From positions 39,740-103,739 of the forward strand of contig CBIHOV010000033.1 in the NCBI GenBank assembly GCA_966211765.1: 64,000 nt of DNA, in the 5' to 3' direction. The stretch is from Paraflavitalea sp966211765 (lineage in GTDB: Bacteria > Bacteroidota > Bacteroidia > Chitinophagales > Chitinophagaceae). Position numbers and translations under genes: made by a program. Every line of letters starts with the position of its first letter. Positions within the stretch are counted from its first letter, which is position 1. Below, one piece after another: positions 51,053 through 61,130 of the stretch. Under the pieces are notes generated by a model. That model was not told the DNA's origin. It ran no database searches and saw only the letters and a list, made by a program, of their open reading frames with translations.

Positions 51053-53701
51053 ATGAAAGAAAGAAACGGAGATCCGGATTTCCTGGTGGCGGGGCTCGGC
51101 GCTTCGGCCGGAGGCATACATGCCTTAACTTCTTTTTTTGAGCAGGTGCCTGCCGGGAGTGGTATTGCCTATGTGGTGATACTTCATCTTTCACCGGACC
51201 ATGACAGTCAACTGAGCCAAATACTACAAGTGCATACCTCCCTGCCCGTTATGCAGGTGACGAAAAAAATAAAAGTAGCACCGGACCATATTTATGTAAT
51301 ACCTCCGAACCAGCATTTGCTGATGGAGGAAGATTGTATTGCAGTATCGCCGAATATGCAGGTGGAAGACCGGCGGGCGCCGGTGGACATTTTCTTCCGG
51401 ACGCTTGCAGAGACGCTGGGCCCGCGGGCGGTATGTGTGGTGCTGTCGGGTACGGGCGCCAATGGCTCGATGGGGCTAAAGCGGGTGAAAGAAAGAGGCG
51501 GAGCTGTCTTTGTACAAAATCCGCGTGAAGCGGAGTACAACGAGATGCCCCGCAATGCCATCGCCACGGAACTGGTGGATGATGTGCTGCCGGTAGCAGC
51601 GATACCCGGCAAGATCATTGCCTACCGGCAAAGCCTGACGACGGTGCGTATTCCGGAAACAAGCCGGGAGGAGCTGCAAAGCATGAATGAAGAGTTGCGC
51701 ACGGTGAACCAGGCGTTGAAAGTAAAGATCGAGGAAACGAACCTGAACAGCAATAACCTGGAGAACCTGATCAATTCGGCCAGCATCGGCACTATCTTTT
51801 TGGACCGCAACCTGCGCATCGCTTTGTTTACGCCTGCTGCCCGGGATATCTTTAATCTTATACCCGGGGATCACGGAAGGCCGCTATCGGACATTACGCA
51901 CCGGCTGGAATACAAGACGCTGATACAGGATGTGGAAACGGTGATGGAAAAACTGACGGTGATGGAGCGGGAGATCAACAGCCAGCAGGGGTTTACCTAC
52001 CTGATGCGGATCTTGCCTTACAGGACGGCCGAAGGGCCTATCAATGGGGTGGTGATCACATTTTTTGATATTACCACCCGCAAAAAGGCTGAAGACGACC
52101 TGCTGGCGGCCAAGAATGAGTTGTATGGAGACCTCCATGCGATGATCAGGCTGCAGGAATTAAGCGTGCGACTCACCGGTATTACGGACATTAGATTGCT
52201 GCTGGAAGATATACTGGATGCCACGATGGAATTTCAGGGTGCGCAAATGGGCGCTATTCAACTGTACCAGCATGACCTGGACAGGCTGACGATCGCTGCG
52301 CAACGGGGATTGGGAAAAGCATTTCTGGATTATTTGAATGAAACTGTGGACGATGGCACGCCCAGTTGGCGGGCCTTGAAAACTTCGGAGAGAATGGTGA
52401 TAGCGGACGTGGAAAAAAGCGCTGTGCCTTCCGCTTACCGGTCTGCTGCAGCTGTGGCCGGCTTCCGTACGGTACAGGCCACGCCGGTGTTTGACCGGGC
52501 CGGTAATCCATTGGGAGTATTGTCTACTTATTTTCACAAGCCCCATCGTCTTAGTGTACGCGAACTGCGTCTTACAGACCTGCATGCCGGCCAGGCTGCA
52601 GAACTGGTGGCCTTAAAATTATCGGAGAAGGCGCTGGCGGAATCGGAAGAACGGTACCGTGTGGCGATGTCTTCGGCAGGCATGGGCTTCTGGGACTGGA
52701 ATATACCGGAAGATTCGGTGGTATGGAATGAGAATGTATATCTTTTATTAGGCCTGCCCCCCGACAGCAAGGCCAAGAGCCTGCAATTCTTCCTGGAATT
52801 AGTACACCCCGATGATGTAGGCACGGTAAAACAAGCTATCCAAACGGCCATCCAGAAAATGGGTGTTTACCGCACGGAGTTCCGTATTACAAGACCAGAC
52901 AACAAACAGGTGGTGTGGATGAGCGCTTATGGCCGCCTGTTGGAATACGAGGAAGGCAATGCGAAGCGAATGATCGGGGTCATATATGATATTACACACC
53001 ACAAAAAGCTGGAGCAGCAAAAGGATGAATTTCTTACGATCGCCAGTCATGAATTAAAGACCCCTGTGACTGGCATTAAGGCCTATACAGAACTGTTGCT
53101 GCGGTTATTCAGGCAAGCGGGACAGGAAGAGCCCATTGCGCTGATGGAAAAACTGGATGGCCAGGTAGACAGGCTTACGGAACTTATCAAATCCTTGCTG
53201 GATGCCACGCGCATAGCAGAAGGGCAGTTGCCGCTGCACAAAGAAAGGATTGACCTGAATGCCATGATCACTAATTGTGTGCAGGACCTTCAGCGGCTAT
53301 CGCCGCAACATACGCTGGTTTTTATACCCGGCGAGATAGGACCGGTGGTAGCAGACCGGGAGCGCATTTGTCAGGTGATCACCAACCTTATTTCGAATGC
53401 GGTAAGGTATTCGCCCGGGGCCAAAGAGGTGAGGATCGCTACGGTGGCTTTCGAAAACGGTGTGAAGGTAAGTGTGCAGGACAAAGGCATTGGCATTCCG
53501 GCCGAATTGCTGGACAAGGTGTTTGACCGCTTTTTCCGCATCGGGCGGGAACAGGTAAACACTTTCCCCGGTATGGGCCTTGGTCTGTACATCAGCGCGG
53601 GTATTGTACACCGCCATGGCGGCCGTATTGTTGCGGAGAGTACACCCGGTGAAGGTTCGCTTTTTTATTTCACGCTTCCTTATGCCGGTAAAGACGAATA
53701 A
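51053..53701 (+). CDS. hybrid CheB-PAS-GAF-PAS histidine kinase, CheR part missing
   Basis: 882 residues. An N-terminal CheB methylesterase domain (Ser18 in GLGASAGGIHAL, His45 in LHLSPDH; but Asn137 where the catalytic Asp stands, GTGANGSMG). The chain goes straight into the coiled-coil normally found after CheR (ELQSMNEELRTVNQAL), then PAS, GAF (GAQMGAIQLYQHDLDRL), PAS (GMGFWDWNIPEDSVVW) and a classic kinase with His666 in ASHELKTPVTG and GMGLGLYISAGIV. So it is a CheB/CheR-type fusion from which CheR was lost. The response regulator gene overlaps its stop by 1 nt. Confidence 0.92.
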   Translation: MKERNGDPDFLVAGLGASAGGIHALTSFFEQVPAGSGIAYVVILHLSPDHDSQLSQILQVHTSLPVMQVTKKIKVAPDHIYVIPPNQHLLMEEDCIAVSPNMQVEDRRAPVDIFFRTLAETLGPRAVCVVLSGTGANGSMGLKRVKERGGAVFVQNPREAEYNEMPRNAIATELVDDVLPVAAIPGKIIAYRQSLTTVRIPETSREELQSMNEELRTVNQALKVKIEETNLNSNNLENLINSASIGTIFLDRNLRIALFTPAARDIFNLIPGDHGRPLSDITHRLEYKTLIQDVETVMEKLTVMEREINSQQGFTYLMRILPYRTAEGPINGVVITFFDITTRKKAEDDLLAAKNELYGDLHAMIRLQELSVRLTGITDIRLLLEDILDATMEFQGAQMGAIQLYQHDLDRLTIAAQRGLGKAFLDYLNETVDDGTPSWRALKTSERMVIADVEKSAVPSAYRSAAAVAGFRTVQATPVFDRAGNPLGVLSTYFHKPHRLSVRELRLTDLHAGQAAELVALKLSEKALAESEERYRVAMSSAGMGFWDWNIPEDSVVWNENVYLLLGLPPDSKAKSLQFFLELVHPDDVGTVKQAIQTAIQKMGVYRTEFRITRPDNKQVVWMSAYGRLLEYEEGNAKRMIGVIYDITHHKKLEQQKDEFLTIASHELKTPVTGIKAYTELLLRLFRQAGQEEPIALMEKLDGQVDRLTELIKSLLDATRIAEGQLPLHKERIDLNAMITNCVQDLQRLSPQHTLVFIPGEIGPVVADRERICQVITNLISNAVRYSPGAKEVRIATVAFENGVKVSVQDKGIGIPAELLDKVFDRFFRIGREQVNTFPGMGLGLYISAGIVHRHGGRIVAESTPGEGSLFYFTLPYAGKDE

Positions 53702-54072
53702 TGAACAGTATGAAACAAGTGATCCTGGTAGATGATGATCCCGCTATACAAGATGCTTTCGGCCTGGTACTCAGGGGGGCGGGTTATGGTGTAACGATCT
53801 ATTCCAATGGCCATGCTTTGCTCAACAACGCGTTTATCGCACCAGACCTTATTGTGATGGACAAGCAGTTATCGGGTGCAGATGGCATCGATATTTGCCG
53901 CTCGCTTAAGCAAGATCCAGCCACAAAGGGTATTCCTATCATCATGATGAGCGCCAGTCCTCATATACAAAGGCTAGCGGAAGCAGCAGGCAGCGACGAT
54001 TTTTTAGAGAAGCCTTTCCGGTTGCAAGTGCTGCTGGATATGGTGGTGAAGTATATTGGAGAAGGGCAATGA
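53701..54072 (+). CDS. single-domain response regulator
   Basis: 123 residues, receiver only. Acidic pocket DDD at 11-13, phospho-accepting Asp54 in LIVMDKQLSG, Ser/Thr in MMSASPH and Lys in LEKPFR. Its ATG overlaps the TAA of the hybrid kinase by one base, so the two are translationally coupled and it is the kinase's natural phosphate acceptor. It has no DNA-binding domain and must act through protein contacts. Confidence 0.92.
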   Translation: MNSMKQVILVDDDPAIQDAFGLVLRGAGYGVTIYSNGHALLNNAFIAPDLIVMDKQLSGADGIDICRSLKQDPATKGIPIIMMSASPHIQRLAEAAGSDDFLEKPFRLQVLLDMVVKYIGEGQ

Positions 54073-54077
54073 TAAGG

Positions 54078-54100
54078 ACGGCATCCTGCCGTTAGTTTTT
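54078..54100 (+). terminator. intrinsic terminator after the response regulator
   Basis: ACGGCA/TGCCGT stem with a TCC loop, 6 nt after the stop, then TAG and five T. It overlaps the end of the convergent kinase gene. Confidence 0.65.
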
Positions 54101-55243
54101 GTGAACGGGAAAGTAACAATGAAAGGCTGCGCCATTACCGGGCCACCCTTCGGCTTCTATAAAGCCATCGTGGGTAAGCATGATCTTGCGGCAGATGGCG
54201 AGGCCTGCACCGGCCTGCTGCTGCGGTGTTTGGTGGGCCATCATAAACATGCTTTCAGCATCCTCCTGTTGGAAGCCGGCGCCATTATCAATAAAACTGA
54301 CCTTGTGTAAGCTGCGCCCCGTCAATTGTTCAGCTTCCCGGGCAGGATAAAGGACCTGTTCGCTTTTTATAGTAACGTTGAGTTGCTGGTTGGGCTTCCT
54401 GAAGCGGATGGCGTTGCCCAGGAGGTAATAACAGAGGTAATAAAGCATATCGTGGTGGCCAATGACGGTGGGCAGGTCTCCGGCGGTTACCTGTACGCCG
54501 GCAGACTGTAATTTTTCTTCCTGTTTTGTGATGGCTTCCTGTAGTACCTCATTGAGCTTTATTGGTATTCCGTCTCCGGCCAGGCTGTTGATACGGGCGA
54601 GGGCCACGATATCGTCGAGCTGGAGGTTCATACGGCTGAGTGAGCCCTGCATGCGCCGGAGACTGGCCTTACCGCTGTCGGACAGGGCTTTGGCTTCGGT
54701 TCTGATCAATATTTCGATGAAAGAATAGAATTGCCGCAGGGGTTCTCTGATATTGTGGGTAGTGATATAGGTAAAGGTGGACAATTCCTCATTGGCCCTT
54801 TCGAGCTGTTCATATTTCTTTTTGAGGGCGATGTTCAAGCGTTGTAGTTCCTGCTCTGCCTTAAGCCGGTGTGCTACATCGTGCATGATGTTCAGGACGC
54901 CGATGATGTGGCCTTCCTGATCCTTCAGTGGAATAAAATGGTTCTCATAATAGTGCCTGTTAAAGTGGTCTTTATAAGCAGGGACAGCAGTTTTGGTACC
55001 GGCCATGGCCAAATTGAGGGCTTGCATCATTTCAGGATCTGCAGCAAATGCAGGGAATACTTCGAGCAATTTTTTTCCATACACTTCTTCCTTAGGTAAG
55101 CCTGAGATTGACGCAGAGGTTTTATTCCAGGCAATGATGCGCCAGCTGGTATCAATGGCCATCACGCGGTCAATACTACAATCGTTAAGCATATCGGCAA
55201 AGCCTTCGACAGCCACGGGGGGCAGGTCACGGGAGTTATGCAT
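54092..55243 (-). CDS. PAS-domain histidine kinase
   Basis: 383 residues. An N-terminal PAS (DCSIDRVMAIDTSWRIIAWN; SISGLPKEEVYGKKLLEVF) with a PAC tail, a coiled-coil (ELQRLNIALKKKYEQLERANEEL) and a kinase core in which the H-box is THNIREPLRQF with His163, a common cytosolic-kinase variant. The ATP-binding part has YLLGNAIRFRKP and FIDNGAGFQQEDA. No TM helix, so it is cytosolic. A receiver-only regulator is encoded 220 nt upstream on the same strand. Confidence 0.9.
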   Translation of the reverse strand: MHNSRDLPPVAVEGFADMLNDCSIDRVMAIDTSWRIIAWNKTSASISGLPKEEVYGKKLLEVFPAFAADPEMMQALNLAMAGTKTAVPAYKDHFNRHYYENHFIPLKDQEGHIIGVLNIMHDVAHRLKAEQELQRLNIALKKKYEQLERANEELSTFTYITTHNIREPLRQFYSFIEILIRTEAKALSDSGKASLRRMQGSLSRMNLQLDDIVALARINSLAGDGIPIKLNEVLQEAITKQEEKLQSAGVQVTAGDLPTVIGHHDMLYYLCYYLLGNAIRFRKPNQQLNVTIKSEQVLYPAREAEQLTGRSLHKVSFIDNGAGFQQEDAESMFMMAHQTPQQQAGAGLAICRKIMLTHDGFIEAEGWPGNGAAFHCYFPVHKN

Positions 55244-55463
55244 TAGAGCAATTTAAGTTAAAGGCGCCATAGGTTTATTGTCTGGCTACAATTTTAATTT
55301 TCGAATCGGGAGCATTTTGACTCGCTCTATAAACACCCGCTTGAAATGGAGAAGATCAGGTACGAAAAGTTAAGGCAATACTGATGACGATACCGGGGTG
55401 AGTGCGTGAGCGGTTGGTTGGGCCTGCGTTGCGGGGGATGGCAGAGAAGAAATGAGACCGGCC

Positions 55464-55853
55464 CTAGGAATGCAGTGTTTCCACTTTAAAAAGGGCATTC
55501 AACTGATCGATGAGGCGTGCTACATCATTGGGTTTTTGGATACAACCCATGGCGCCAGCTTCTTTGGCCTTCAGCATGGTACCTTCATTAACATGCGTAG
55601 AATAGATCATTTTGGGGATTAGCGCAGAGGGTCCATACTTGCTCAATTGCTTTATACAGGCAAATCCATCTACAATGGGCATGTTGATGTCGACCAGAAT
55701 AATATCCGGGAGCACGTGGTCCAGCAGGTGTATTGCCTGCTCCACTCCGTTGACCCAAAGGCATACTGCCGGCAAATTGCCTTCGTTAATAGCTTCGTTC
55801 ATGATGTCAAGTTCTTCCTGATCATCATCTATCAACATAATCAATTTTTGCAT
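55464..55853 (-). CDS. single-domain response regulator
   Basis: 129 residues, receiver only. DDD at 9-11, Asp55 in ILVDINMPIVDGF, switch Thr/Ser in MIYSTHVN and Lys in GCIQKPND. On the same strand as the PAS kinase and the likely partner of it. Its surface differs from the 53.7-kb regulator, so the two are not redundant copies. Confidence 0.9.
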   Translation of the reverse strand: MQKLIMLIDDDQEELDIMNEAINEGNLPAVCLWVNGVEQAIHLLDHVLPDIILVDINMPIVDGFACIKQLSKYGPSALIPKMIYSTHVNEGTMLKAKEAGAMGCIQKPNDVARLIDQLNALFKVETLHS

Positions 55854-56124
55854 AGGTTTTAATTTGGGGTGTGGTATAGTATGGTCATGGCTTCAGTTGC
55901 AATGTTTTAATAGTCAATATAAAGTTGGTTTACAAACAGCTGAAGACTGCTATGGGAGATGTAGAAGCAAACAATGAGTGGCTCATTGTAAGTATCCTAA
56001 AGTTATTTAAAAAAAACGACCAATTAATTACCAATGGAATTTATTTTACGCCACAGGTTGTCATACTCCTTGATGGGATCATCGGCCACCAGGTGAACGT
56101 ACTGGTCAAGAACACCGAATGTTT

Positions 56125-56853
56125 TTATTGGCCCCGCAAAGTCTTAAGGGCTTTTTTACCGCTTTCGCTCTTAGGATTTATTTGAAGTGATTTTTCGTAA
56201 TACTGTATGGCTAAATCTTTTTTGCCGGCTTTTGCATAAGCTTCTGCCAAACTATCCCATACATTAAATGATTCAGGAAAAAACTTTGTATTTAACTCAA
56301 ATACCTGAATTGCCTGATCAACTTTTCCTCCCTCCATAAAAGCGTAACCCGCATTGTTTAAGGTTAGCTCTCCGGCAGGTTTTTTATACATTGATGTTTC
56401 GGTTGTCATCAGGGTCGCTATTTTCCATTGTCCATTCGACTTTACCATCACTCTATGCTCACGCGAAGCAAACTGATCGAATGGCGGCTGGCTGTTGGGG
56501 TATTTTAATGTTTGGACAAAATCGACAATTGCGATCTTACCTTCTTTGCGAATAGAAAAACTGTCTCTTGTAACTTCTACCACTTCGGTCTCTGGATTTT
56601 TTGCAAAATTCCTTAATTGCCGGGCGTTAATGGTATCCCATCCATTATCGTTAAAATAAGCCCAAGTGCTTACGAAACTTCTCGATATACCCGGGTCTTG
56701 CAGCCAGGTAGATTGCCATGCTTTTGCATCTTTTTTAAAATACGAATCAGTTTCTTTAATTATTACCTGTTTAATATCATCATCCTGTGCGGCAGACGGC
56801 ATAGCAACCAGCACATAAGCAATTGCTAATGCAAGTAGTTTTTTGTTCAACAT
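56125..56853 (-). CDS. exported NTF2-like protein with C-terminal TPRs
   Basis: 242 residues with a signal peptide (LALAIAYVLVAMPSAAQ). The first half is NTF2-like (IKETDSYFKKDAKAWQSTWL; EGKIAIVDFVQTLKYPNSQ; SNGQWKIATLMTTE); the last 90 residues hold two or three TPR units (NNAGYAFMEGGKVDQAIQVF; DLAIQYYEKSLQINPKSESG). This fusion is common in Bacteroidota beta-lactamase-like and penicillin-binding contexts, but none is near. Function unknown. Divergent from the Crp/Fnr gene. Confidence 0.8.
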   Translation of the reverse strand: MLNKKLLALAIAYVLVAMPSAAQDDDIKQVIIKETDSYFKKDAKAWQSTWLQDPGISRSFVSTWAYFNDNGWDTINARQLRNFAKNPETEVVEVTRDSFSIRKEGKIAIVDFVQTLKYPNSQPPFDQFASREHRVMVKSNGQWKIATLMTTETSMYKKPAGELTLNNAGYAFMEGGKVDQAIQVFELNTKFFPESFNVWDSLAEAYAKAGKKDLAIQYYEKSLQINPKSESGKKALKTLRGQ

Positions 56854-56944
56854 ACAATTACTTTTAAAAGTGATTAGCTTTTTCGATACAGAGATAGGAA
56901 TAAGTGGCTGGACGAATTTGTTATAAATATAATATTTTCACATT

Positions 56945-56963
56945 ATATCATAAATATCATGAT
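56945..56963. promoter_or_regulatory. direct repeat in the Crp/Fnr promoter spacer
   Basis: Two ATATCAT heptamers (56945-56951, 56954-56960) 2 nt apart, the second inside the palindrome ATCATGAT (56956-56963). It lies 40-60 nt upstream of the Crp/Fnr start in the divergent spacer and may be an operator. Confidence 0.3.
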
Positions 56964-57004
56964 TGTACCTTTAATGCACCCCTTAAATTGCAGGGCCTGC
57001 CGGA

Positions 57005-57700
57005 ATGATAATGACCCGGAACGATTATCTTGCAAAGGTTTGTATGGAATTTATATCGCGCATCAAGCATAAAAACGATCCTGTACCGGCCGATGTAGCT
57101 CCTTTGCTACAAGTATTGGACAGTATTAAACCGTTGATCAAAAGGCTGAGAAAGTACATCGCTCAGCAAATGCTGCCCTGCACGATCAAAAAAGGGAAAC
57201 TATTGTTAAGGCCCGGGGAGATCTGTTCGCATATTTTCTTTGTAAGATCGGGGGTACTGCGGGGATTTGTTAAAAACGGGGTCACGGATGTTACGACCTG
57301 GATCACGATGGAAAACCAGTTTGTAGCGGCCATCAGCAGTTTTGTATTCCAGACAAAAACGATTGAATATGTGCAGGCGATCGAGGATTGTGAACTATTG
57401 GCGCTCGCTCATGCTGACCTGGAATATATTTATGAAAAGTTCCCTTCCTTTAATGAGGTTGCCCGCAAGATCTATGAGCAATATTATGCAGATGCTGAAA
57501 ACAGGGCCTTGCTCACGCGGTTAAAAAATGCCGGGCTTAAATACGATCATTTCTTACATACGCATGCCAATCTATCGAACAGAATACCTCAAAAATACAT
57601 TGCTTCCTATTTAGGTATCGCCAGTGAAACGCTTAGCCGGCTGCGCAGCAAAAATGCCGCGTCTTCCGCATCAAAAAGTAAAAAAAGACCTGCCGGCTAA
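57005..57700 (+). CDS. Crp/Fnr-family transcriptional regulator
   Basis: 231 residues (a second ATG is 6 nt downstream). The cyclic-nucleotide-binding-like beta-roll reads KGKLLLRPGEICSHIFFVRSGVLRGFVKN and the DNA-recognition part is QKYIASYLGIASETLSRLRSK, a good Crp-type HTH. No Fnr cysteines for an iron-sulfur cluster are visible. This branch is very common in Bacteroidota and few ligands are known. A Crp/Fnr-type palindrome lies upstream of the YceI gene at 22.1 kb. Confidence 0.88.
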   Translation: MIMTRNDYLAKVCMEFISRIKHKNDPVPADVAPLLQVLDSIKPLIKRLRKYIAQQMLPCTIKKGKLLLRPGEICSHIFFVRSGVLRGFVKNGVTDVTTWITMENQFVAAISSFVFQTKTIEYVQAIEDCELLALAHADLEYIYEKFPSFNEVARKIYEQYYADAENRALLTRLKNAGLKYDHFLHTHANLSNRIPQKYIASYLGIASETLSRLRSKNAASSASKSKKRPAG

Positions 57701-57885
57701 AATACCTATTGACAAATGTCAATAAATCGATCGCTTGCAGGTGTGTATGGTATCGGCCCTTGTGCCACGCAAGTGCAATCCCCTTGCAGGTTTCAGACCA
57801 TTGGTTTTCTTCCGGTTGTGGATGATCGCTGTACAGCGGTGTTCATCCCCTTCTTTCTGTTGACCAGATAGTATTGTTTTGTACC

Positions 57886-60800
57886 ATGCGTGCAATACCC
57901 AAAACCTTCAACACTGTTGTCCTTTTTCTATTTGCCCTTTGTCTTTCATCCTCCTCGGATGCCCAATGTACTTATTTCATCAAGCTGTCTTCGGGTAAGA
58001 GTACAGCACAAGGATATGTATTAGGTATCCGGTTCGATGGTACTTTGTGGGCCTGGGGCTCTAATGCTTACAATAAGCTGGGCGATGGTGCTGGTGCAGA
58101 TATACTGGCGCCTACACAAATTGGTACGGACAATGATTGGCTGGACGTATCTGCGGGCGGTGGTCATAGCCTGGCTGTGAAAACCAATGGCACGTTATGG
58201 GCCTGGGGAGCTAATGGCTTTGGCGCGTTGGGAGATGGCACCAATACGGATAAACCAACACCTACGCAAATAGGCACGGATACTGATTGGAAAACTGTTT
58301 CGGCCGGTTTCAGGCACTCGCTGGCATTGAAAAATGATGGCACGATGTGGACATGGGGCAACAATACTTATTGCCAGCTGGGCCAGGGAAGCGACTGCAC
58401 GCATAAAAACGTGCCCGTGCAGGTGGGTACAGGTACGGACTGGATGATGATATCTGCCGGCAGCGATTACAGCCTCGCGGTACAAAGCAACGGCAATTCC
58501 TGGGGATGGGGCAGGAACAATCGTGGACAGTGCGGCACCGGCAATTCCGGAGATAATAATGTGCCTACGGCTATACCCACTGGCAACTTCGTTTATATCA
58601 GTGCAGGCAACGAGCATAGTATGGCCATCGCGCCTGATGGTACGGCCTGGGGCTGGGGAGATAACTTTGTTAGTCAATTGGGCAACAATCAGCTCGGCGG
58701 CCTTGAAAGAAGTCCTATACAGATCGGCGTACAAACTGATTGGGTAGCGCTATTGCCTGGTGATGGTTTCACGATCGGCATACGCAATAATGGCACAGCC
58801 TGGTCGTGGGGTGGAGGTGACACGTATGCCTGGGGAACAGGATCTCCCACCTCTAAAATTCCCAAACAGATCGGCACTGATGTCAATTGGGAGTCGGCGA
58901 TTGCCGGTTGGAATTTCGGCGGGGCGATGAAACGGGATCACTCGCTGTGGACCTGGGGCCGTAATGCCTATGGTAACCTGGGCGATGGTACTACTACTGA
59001 TGTGCTGCTGCCGAAGCAAATCATTGCGGCGCCTACCGGCATAACGCTCGCGGCTGTGCATACGAGTATAACGAAAATACAAACACGCCTTAACGATTAT
59101 ATCACCGATTGTTCGAACCTTATCGCCCGTATTCAGCAGTATGGAACCAATATGGGCTTTAGCGGACCTATAACGGCCAGTGTATGGCTGGCATCGCAAC
59201 AACCTGCCCGGTATGTGAAACGCTTTTACCAGATCGATCCATCTGTCAATAGCGGTGGTGGCGGGAAAAGAATCACCTTGTATTTTACGCAACAGGAGTT
59301 TACTGATTTCAATGCCGTGAACACGGTCAAACTACCCGTTGATGCAGCAGACGCTGCCAATAACAAAGCGAACTTACTGATCGAAAAACTGCTGGGCACC
59401 AGTGGGGATGGTTCAGGAACGCCGGCATCCTATACAGGACTTAGTATTAACACCAATCCCAATGATGCGGATATCGTATGGAATGGGCTGAACAACCGCT
59501 GGGAACTGACCTTTAATTCTGCAGGTGCGGGCGGCTATTTCATCAAGACACAAACTGAAAGCATTGTACCCAAGACGCTGGATAAAGTGGGTCTTACCAG
59601 CGCTACGCCAGGGGCTGTTGCTTATTCGCTGCGGTTATTGAGCAGTGACTATGCAGGCGCGGCTATTACGGTACGCCGCAGCAGCGACAATGCCACACAG
59701 GATATTGGCTTTACCACGGACGGACACCTGGATACTGCTTCGTTAAAAAGCTTTGTGGGCGCCGGTAATGGATATGTAGCGCGGTGGTATGACCAGAGCG
59801 GCAATAATTTTCCTGCAGAACAAGCCAATAACTCACTCCAGCCGGTGATCGTAAATGGGGGTGTGATAGAAAGGATCAACCGTCGACCGGCTGTTTACTT
59901 TAACGCGGCTCATCTCTTTACCCGGAAGGAAACTATTTTTACGCAGGCTGCCTCCCTGGTGGGGGTTGCCAAAGGCAATAACAACACGCCTTCAGCTTTC
60001 GTAACCAAAACAGGAACAGGTGCGGGCAGTAATCCTGCGCATCCGGGCCCTTTCGATTATACGAATGCCGGCGCGGAATTTACGGTGGGGAATGCCAGTA
60101 CCACCACCTTTAATGTTATTAATACAGGTGTCACCACACCCAGATCAACGGTGAATGACCAGGTAGGTGAATCGGTGTATAGTTTTGTGATCCCTTCTTC
60201 AGGTACTTATTATAACTATGTAAATGGGGTGCAGGCAGGGAATCAAGCTGTACCGGCTTTTGCGGATGGCGGCAATAGCCTGATGCTGGGCAACCGGAAT
60301 GATGGAAGCAGTGCTGCCAACTTCCGGACAACAGAAGTGATCTTGTTTAACCTGGCATTGAGTACGGCGGAGCGGCAGCAAGTAGAAAGTTCTCAAACGC
60401 TCTTTTACCTCTCTGCTACCCTACCGGTGAGGTGGCTATCTGTAAAGGGGCAGGTAATGGATAATGGTTTTGCGCGTATCAGCTGGCAGGTAGCTGAACA
60501 ACAGGTAAGGAACTACCAGGTAGAAAAAAGCGCCGATGGGGTAAGGTATGCAGTGGTTGGTGATGTTGTTTCTCAGGGTGATGGTACGCACCAATATTCC
60601 TTTACAGATAAGCAATTGCTTTCTGCTACGGGTTGGTTCCGGATCAGGCAAATTGACCTGGATGGCCGGGCAACGCACTCTTCGGTCATCCGGTTAATGG
60701 CAAGCGGCGATGGCAGGATCAGCCTCTATCCCAATCCTGCGCAGGACCTGGCAACGGTGACGGTAGGTAATCAGCTGCTGCATACAAGGGCTTCGCTATA

Positions 60801-60948
60801 TGATCTGCATGGCAAACAATTGCAGTCGATGATCATTACGAGCACGGCCTTCACGATCAGTCTGAAGGACTACCCGGCTGGTATTTACCTGTTGAAGACA
60901 AGTGACGGACAGGTAGCGCGGATCGTGAAGCAGGGTGGCAAACCTTAA
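57886..60948 (+). CDS. RCC1-repeat surface protein with T9SS sorting domain
   Basis: 1020 residues from the ATG at 57886. Signal peptide (VVLFLFALCLSSSSDAQ), then seven or so RCC1 units (DGTLWAWGSNAYNKLGDG, NGTLWAWGANGFGALGDG, NNGTAWSWGGGDTYAWG) that form a seven-bladed propeller. Next a helical spacer, an arabinofuranosidase-catalytic-like domain (AGAAITVRRSSDNATQDIGF, GYVARWYDQSGNN) and, at the end, a type-A T9SS sorting domain (ISLYPNPAQDLATV, YDLHGKQLQS, GIYLLKTSDGQ). It is a large secreted, probably surface-held, binding or glycan-active protein. No neighbour suggests a specific target. Confidence 0.88.
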   Translation: MRAIPKTFNTVVLFLFALCLSSSSDAQCTYFIKLSSGKSTAQGYVLGIRFDGTLWAWGSNAYNKLGDGAGADILAPTQIGTDNDWLDVSAGGGHSLAVKTNGTLWAWGANGFGALGDGTNTDKPTPTQIGTDTDWKTVSAGFRHSLALKNDGTMWTWGNNTYCQLGQGSDCTHKNVPVQVGTGTDWMMISAGSDYSLAVQSNGNSWGWGRNNRGQCGTGNSGDNNVPTAIPTGNFVYISAGNEHSMAIAPDGTAWGWGDNFVSQLGNNQLGGLERSPIQIGVQTDWVALLPGDGFTIGIRNNGTAWSWGGGDTYAWGTGSPTSKIPKQIGTDVNWESAIAGWNFGGAMKRDHSLWTWGRNAYGNLGDGTTTDVLLPKQIIAAPTGITLAAVHTSITKIQTRLNDYITDCSNLIARIQQYGTNMGFSGPITASVWLASQQPARYVKRFYQIDPSVNSGGGGKRITLYFTQQEFTDFNAVNTVKLPVDAADAANNKANLLIEKLLGTSGDGSGTPASYTGLSINTNPNDADIVWNGLNNRWELTFNSAGAGGYFIKTQTESIVPKTLDKVGLTSATPGAVAYSLRLLSSDYAGAAITVRRSSDNATQDIGFTTDGHLDTASLKSFVGAGNGYVARWYDQSGNNFPAEQANNSLQPVIVNGGVIERINRRPAVYFNAAHLFTRKETIFTQAASLVGVAKGNNNTPSAFVTKTGTGAGSNPAHPGPFDYTNAGAEFTVGNASTTTFNVINTGVTTPRSTVNDQVGESVYSFVIPSSGTYYNYVNGVQAGNQAVPAFADGGNSLMLGNRNDGSSAANFRTTEVILFNLALSTAERQQVESSQTLFYLSATLPVRWLSVKGQVMDNGFARISWQVAEQQVRNYQVEKSADGVRYAVVGDVVSQGDGTHQYSFTDKQLLSATGWFRIRQIDLDGRATHSSVIRLMASGDGRISLYPNPAQDLATVTVGNQLLHTRASLYDLHGKQLQSMIITSTAFTISLKDYPAGIYLLKTSDGQVARIVKQGGKP

Positions 60949-61130
60949 AGCAGCAGTATTTACTGGTGGCCGCAATCGCCCCTGTTAAAGTCGTATACAG
61001 CCTCTATCCTACTCCGTATTTCTTACCATCTTTGTTCTATCGAAGTAAACAGATAGACAAAGTGGAGCAGCGACCACTGTACAAACGGGCGAAACCGAAA
61101 AGCCATACGAGTAGGAATCAATGATAGTAT

